Below are positions 60,856 through 64,000 of a stretch of DNA of 64,000 nt, one piece after another. The stretch comes from Streptomyces tendae. Its GTDB lineage: Bacteria; Actinomycetota; Actinomycetes; Streptomycetales; Streptomycetaceae. The stretch covers positions 620,001 to 684,000 of the forward strand of contig NZ_CP043959.1 of NCBI RefSeq assembly GCF_008632955.1, written 5' to 3'. The position numbers and the translations under genes are program-made. The notes beneath the pieces are model-generated. The model was not told where the DNA came from, did not search any database, and saw only the letters and a list, made by a program, of their open reading frames with translations. Position 1 is the first letter of the stretch, and every line of letters starts with the position of its first letter.

Positions 60856-62037
60856 ATGAGACCCTTCCGTTTCGCCACCGTGGCCCTCGCCACCGCAGCA
60901 CTGGCCCTGCCGCTCCTGGGCGGTTCGGCGTCCGCCGCCCCGTCGGCCGGACCCAAGGCGCCGCCGCACTCGCACGCCTCGTTCGACCGGCTCCGCGCAG
61001 CAGCCCCCGAAGGTTTCGTGATCGGCACCGCCGTGGCGGGCGGCGGCCACCACCTGGAGCAGGACTACCCGGACCCCTTCACGTACGACAAGGAGTACCG
61101 GAAGGTCCTGGGGCGGGAGTTCAGCTCGGTCTCGCCCGAGAACCAGATGAAGTGGGACTACATCCACCCCGAGCGTGACCGCTACGACTTCGAGCAGGCG
61201 GACGCGATTGTGGAGTTCGCCCGCCGCAACCACCAGGTCGTGCGCGGACACACGCTGTTGTGGCACAGCCAGAACCCGGCCTGGCTGGAGGAGGGCGACT
61301 TCTCCAAGGCGGAGCTGCGCGGCATCCTGCGCGAGCACATCACCAAGGTGGTCGGCCGGTACAAGGGCAAGATCCAGCAGTGGGACGTCGCCAACGAGAT
61401 CTTCGACGACCAGGGCAACCTGCGCACGCAGGAGAACGTCTGGATCCGCGAACTCGGCCCGGGCATCGTCGCCGACGCGTTCCGCTGGGCGCACCAGGCC
61501 GACCCCAAGGCGAAGCTGTTCTTCAACGACTTCAACGTCGAGAGCGTCAACGCGAAGAGCGACGCCTACTACGCCCTGATCAAGGACCTGCGCGCGCAGC
61601 GGGTGCCGGTGCACGGTTTCTCCGTGCAGGGCCACCTGAGCACGCGGTACGGCTTCCCCGGCGACCTGACGGACAACCTGCGCCGCTTCGACGCCCTCGG
61701 TCTGGAGACCGCGATCACCGAGCTGGACGTGCGGATGGACGTCCCGGAGGGCAGCACGCCCACCGCGGCGCAGGAGAAGCAGCAGGCCGAGTACTACGAG
61801 CGGATGCTCCAGGCGTGCCTTCAGGTCGACGGCTGCAACTCCTTCACGATCTGGGGCTTCACCGACAAGTACTCCTGGGTCCCGGTGTTCTTCCAGGGTG
61901 AGGGCTGGGCGACGGTCATGACCGGTGACTTCGTCCGCAAGCCGGCGTACTACGCCCTGCGCGACACCCTGAAGGACGCCCGCCACGACGACTGCGGCAA
62001 GGGCGGCCCTAAGGGCCCGAAGCACCGCAAGCACTGA
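60856..62037 (+). CDS. Secreted endo-1,4-beta-xylanase, GH10
   Basis: 393 residues. Signal peptide (MRPFRFATVALATAALALPL, cleavage after SASA). The GH10 barrel shows EFSSVSPENQMKWD, RGHTLLWHSQNP, the acid/base WDVANEIFDD and the nucleophile AITELDVRMD, then NSFTIWGFTDKYSWVP. No carbohydrate-binding module follows; the protein ends in a basic tail (GKGGPKGPKHRKH), so it is a single-domain xylanase. The ATG has GAGAG upstream. Confidence 0.95.
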   Translation: MRPFRFATVALATAALALPLLGGSASAAPSAGPKAPPHSHASFDRLRAAAPEGFVIGTAVAGGGHHLEQDYPDPFTYDKEYRKVLGREFSSVSPENQMKWDYIHPERDRYDFEQADAIVEFARRNHQVVRGHTLLWHSQNPAWLEEGDFSKAELRGILREHITKVVGRYKGKIQQWDVANEIFDDQGNLRTQENVWIRELGPGIVADAFRWAHQADPKAKLFFNDFNVESVNAKSDAYYALIKDLRAQRVPVHGFSVQGHLSTRYGFPGDLTDNLRRFDALGLETAITELDVRMDVPEGSTPTAAQEKQQAEYYERMLQACLQVDGCNSFTIWGFTDKYSWVPVFFQGEGWATVMTGDFVRKPAYYALRDTLKDARHDDCGKGGPKGPKHRKH

Positions 62038-62063
62038 GCGGTCCCCGCAGGTCACCCACAACG

Positions 62064-62101
62064 CCGCCCCGGCCCGGTCGCCCGTCACCGGTCCGGGGCG
62101 G
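62064..62101. terminator. Terminator between xylanase and HTH gene
   Basis: CCGCCCCGG (62064-62072) pairs with CCGGGGCGG (62093-62101), extended by CCGGT/ACCGG after one mismatch. Convergent arrangement, so bidirectional use is likely. Confidence 0.8.
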
Positions 62102-62109
62102 TTCCATGC

Positions 62110-62980
62110 TCACGCGGGAGCCGTGGCGGCTTCTGTGCGGCAGTCGCGGCAGTGGGTCTGTGTTTCCGGGGCGCGGAAGGCGCGGTCGCAGGTCTCGCAG
62201 GTGCGGAGTGTGTGGCGGACGGGAGGCGGGGCGGCGGGGGTGCGGTACGGGGGGGGTGGCAGCTGGGCTGTGAGGCGGTGGGCGAGGAGCGCTGCGGGGC
62301 GGCGGAGGGGGGCGTCCGGGAGGTCGGTGGTGAGGGCGTGACGTACGGCGGTGGGGGTGACCTCGCGTTCCAGCCAGGCGACGACGCCGGGGGCGAGGTG
62401 CTCGGTGTCGGTGGCGGACAGCAGGAGGCGGGGGTCGCGGTGGCGCAGGCCGGCCAGGAGGTCGGTGGCCTGCTGCTGAAGCGCCGTGGCGGCGGCCCGG
62501 GTGGGCCGGGGGACGGCCGGGAGTGCCTTGCGGGGGCGGGGCTCGGTCTGTGCGCGGTCCGGGGTGGCGCGGCGCAGTCGGTGTCGGCCGGACGGCGGCG
62601 GTGGCCGGGCTGGTTGCAGGAGATCGTGCGGGTGATGATCCGGCCGGTGGCGGTGCGGACGCGTTCGCGGCGGAGGTAGCCGTGGGTCTCCAGCTCCCGC
62701 AGGGCGGCGGCGATACGGTGGCGCCCTCCGTGAACCGGGCGGCGAGGCTCTTGATGTCGACGAGGGTGCCGGTGGGCAGCGACTGGATGTGGCAGCCGAG
62801 ACCGATCGCCAGGAGCGAGAGCTCCTTGTGCTGGGTGAGGTGGTTGCCGATCACCACGAAGCGGGTGGTGTGGCGGGTGTTCTCGTGAACGACACCGGCG
62901 GTGTGGTGATGCGGACGGGTGGGATTGCCGCCGTCGGCTGACTGGGCGCGCGGGGGCGCGCTAGGGTTTTCAGTATCCAT
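62110..62980 (-). pseudogene. Helix-turn-helix protein gene with two one-base frameshifts
   Basis: Reading from ATG 62980 (MDTENPSAPPRAQ) the frame codes a recognisable DNA-binding N-domain (FVVIGNHLTQHKELSLLAIGL, LPTGTLVDIKSLAARFTEG). Near 62725 one base appears missing; the next frame then reads RHRIAAALRELETHGYLRRE (the winged-helix continuation) and on to PADTDC. Near 62565 a second base appears missing; the third frame continues TEPRPRKALPAVP to a C-terminal CETCDRAF...HCRDC zinc-knuckle-like end and stop at 62110. All three parts match one conserved Streptomyces HTH family, about 285 residues if repaired. Either a decayed gene or two sequencing errors in GC runs. Confidence 0.75.
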
Positions 62981-63349
62981 CAGGAAGAGCCCTACTTCCT
63001 CGGTGGTCAGGCCCTCGCCTCGGGATTGCCGTCCCGGCGGGGGCCGAAGTCTTTTTCGGTTGTGTTGCGCTGAGCGTAGAGGTGCCGAGGGTTCGAAAAG
63101 CCAGTTGATCGGCGGATGTTCACCCGCCCGAGTGATCACGGGCCGTGGGCGGGAGGGGTGGGGCTTGGTGGGGTGTTTTCTCTCCGAGTTCTTGCTTGGT
63201 GAGCCGCCTGCGCCACCGGAGCGTCGGAACCTGGGTTCCGGTGGCGGTGGTCACCGTCCGTTGTTTGTCCGGTGCTGTCCGGGCCGCCGGCGCGTTGGTC
63301 CGGGCAGGGCGCCGCGGTACGGCGCGGGACGGCACGGAGGGGCGTGGGT
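62981..63349. other. Divergent intergenic region
   Basis: 370 bp between the HTH gene (minus) and the XRE regulator (plus). It should contain both promoters, but I see no convincing -10/-35 pair, repeat or RNA structure. The in-frame minus-strand extension up to 63139 is open but has no ribosome site and poor codon bias. Confidence 0.4.
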
Positions 63350-64000
63350 ATGACGGTGGACGGCGTGGTCGTACGGGGTGTGGGGGAGGCGGACGAGCCG
63401 GGGTGGGAGGTGGATCCCGACGACGAGTGGGGCGTCGCCGTCATCACCACGGTGGGGCGGCAGTTGCGGTTGCGGCGCGAGGCCGTGGAGATGCGGGTGT
63501 GCGACTTCGCGAGGGCCGTCGGGTACGGGGAGGATCTCGTGTACAAGGTCGAGGCGGGCAAGCGGATTCCGCGGCGCGAGTATCTGGAGCGGGCCGACGA
63601 GGTGTTGGGGGCGGGAGGGCTGCTCGCGGCGGCGTGGGAGGACGTGAAGAGGGTCCGGTACCCGCGGCGGGTCCGTGAGTTGGCCAAGTTGGAGGCTCAG
63701 GCCGTCGAGATCGGCGTATACGAGAGCATCAGCATCAACGGCCTGTTGCAGACCCCGGAACACGCGCGGGCGTTGTTCGAGGCGTGGCAGCCCGCCTACT
63801 CGGAGGAGGACCTGGAGCGTGTGCTGGCGGCGCGCATGGCACGCCAGTCCGTCTTCGAGCGGTCACCCGCGCCCGCGCTCAGCTTCGTCCTGGAAGAGGC
63901 GGCCCTCAGGCGACGGGTGGGCAGCACAATGGTGTGCCGTCGACAACTCGAACGCCTGCTGGAGGTGGGCCGGTTGCGCAGTGTCTCCCTCCAGGTGATG
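63350..64000 (+). CDS. XRE-family regulator with DUF5753 domain, 3' end cut
   Basis: At least 217 residues, open to the window edge. The helix-turn-helix is at residues 34-85 (TTVGRQLRLRREAVEMRVCDFARAVGYGEDLVYKVEAGKRIPRR, read across), then the DUF5753 domain begins (ELAKLEAQAVEIGVYESISINGLLQTPEHARALFEA), typical of the large Streptomyces family that includes WhiJ-type developmental regulators. Members often pair with a small DUF397 protein, which would be outside the window. ATG with GGAGGGG upstream; the reading frame agrees with codon bias. Confidence 0.88.
   Translation, partial: MTVDGVVVRGVGEADEPGWEVDPDDEWGVAVITTVGRQLRLRREAVEMRVCDFARAVGYGEDLVYKVEAGKRIPRREYLERADEVLGAGGLLAAAWEDVKRVRYPRRVRELAKLEAQAVEIGVYESISINGLLQTPEHARALFEAWQPAYSEEDLERVLAARMARQSVFERSPAPALSFVLEEAALRRRVGSTMVCRRQLERLLEVGRLRSVSLQVM

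Noticed and set aside
62981..63139. N-terminal extension of the HTH gene
   Set aside because: Open frame but no ribosome site; Arg/Pro-rich, unlike the conserved domain that follows.

Overview
The window is chromosomal DNA of a Streptomyces or a very close relative. The evidence is very high GC with G/C-rich third positions, many GTG starts and one TTG start, translational coupling through GTGA/ATGA overlaps, and a gene order that, from memory, follows the S. coelicolor core chromosome from the korAB/second nuo cluster through tRNA-Tyr, murB, secE-nusG-rplKA-rplJL-rpoBC to rpsLG-fusA-tuf. There is no prophage, plasmid core, IS element or CRISPR array. It is conserved housekeeping sequence with a few accessory genes.

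Layout. 1-7.6 kb: amidase (cut by the window edge), a P-loop-like hypothetical, a frameshifted repeat/TPR-like protein, a VOC protein, a RarD-type transporter, a quinone-reductase-like SDR and a secreted FG-GAP protein. 7.6-14.5 kb, minus strand: 2-oxoacid:ferredoxin oxidoreductase (korAB) and a two-component system with two tandem histidine kinases and one response regulator. 14.7-24.8 kb, plus strand: a ten-gene complex I operon nuoABCHIJKLMN with no nuoD/E/F/G. 25-28.8 kb: HtpX protease and YccF protein, an intergenic pair of DnaA boxes, an APC permease, a GlsB/YeaQ membrane protein and YajQ. 29-32.6 kb: tRNA-Tyr, small hypotheticals, an SDR and an amidohydrolase, then tRNA-Thr and tRNA-Met. 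32.7-38.1 kb: rpmG, two MaoC-fold proteins, murB, a gene broken by a 16-bp tandem duplication, adenosine deaminase and aspartate aminotransferase. 38.4-57.7 kb: tRNA-Trp and the transcription/translation block, with a lipoprotein gene inside it and a DUF1707 protein after rpoC. 57.9-64 kb: TetR/aldo-keto reductase divergent pair, LLM oxidoreductase, secreted GH10 xylanase, a frameshifted HTH gene and the 5' part of an XRE/DUF5753 regulator.

How the parts fit. KorAB would make reduced ferredoxin from 2-oxoacids, and the adjacent complex I lacks the NADH-input module, so ferredoxin-fed proton pumping is a reasonable inference; the missing nuoD is the main puzzle. The 38-58 kb block is a set of transcription units separated by clear hairpins: secE-nusG, rplKA, rplJL (with a leader attenuator), rpoBC, and rpsL-rpsG-fusA-tuf.

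Three genes carry frameshifts (near 2,580; at 35,593; two near 62,725 and 62,565). They may be real pseudogenes or sequence errors, and this should be settled before any biological reading. The strongest leads are the NuoD-less complex I beside korAB, the serine/arginine repeat tail on NuoC, the paired DnaA boxes, the 68-bp palindrome at 5.2 kb, and the dual-kinase system divergent from the nuo operon.
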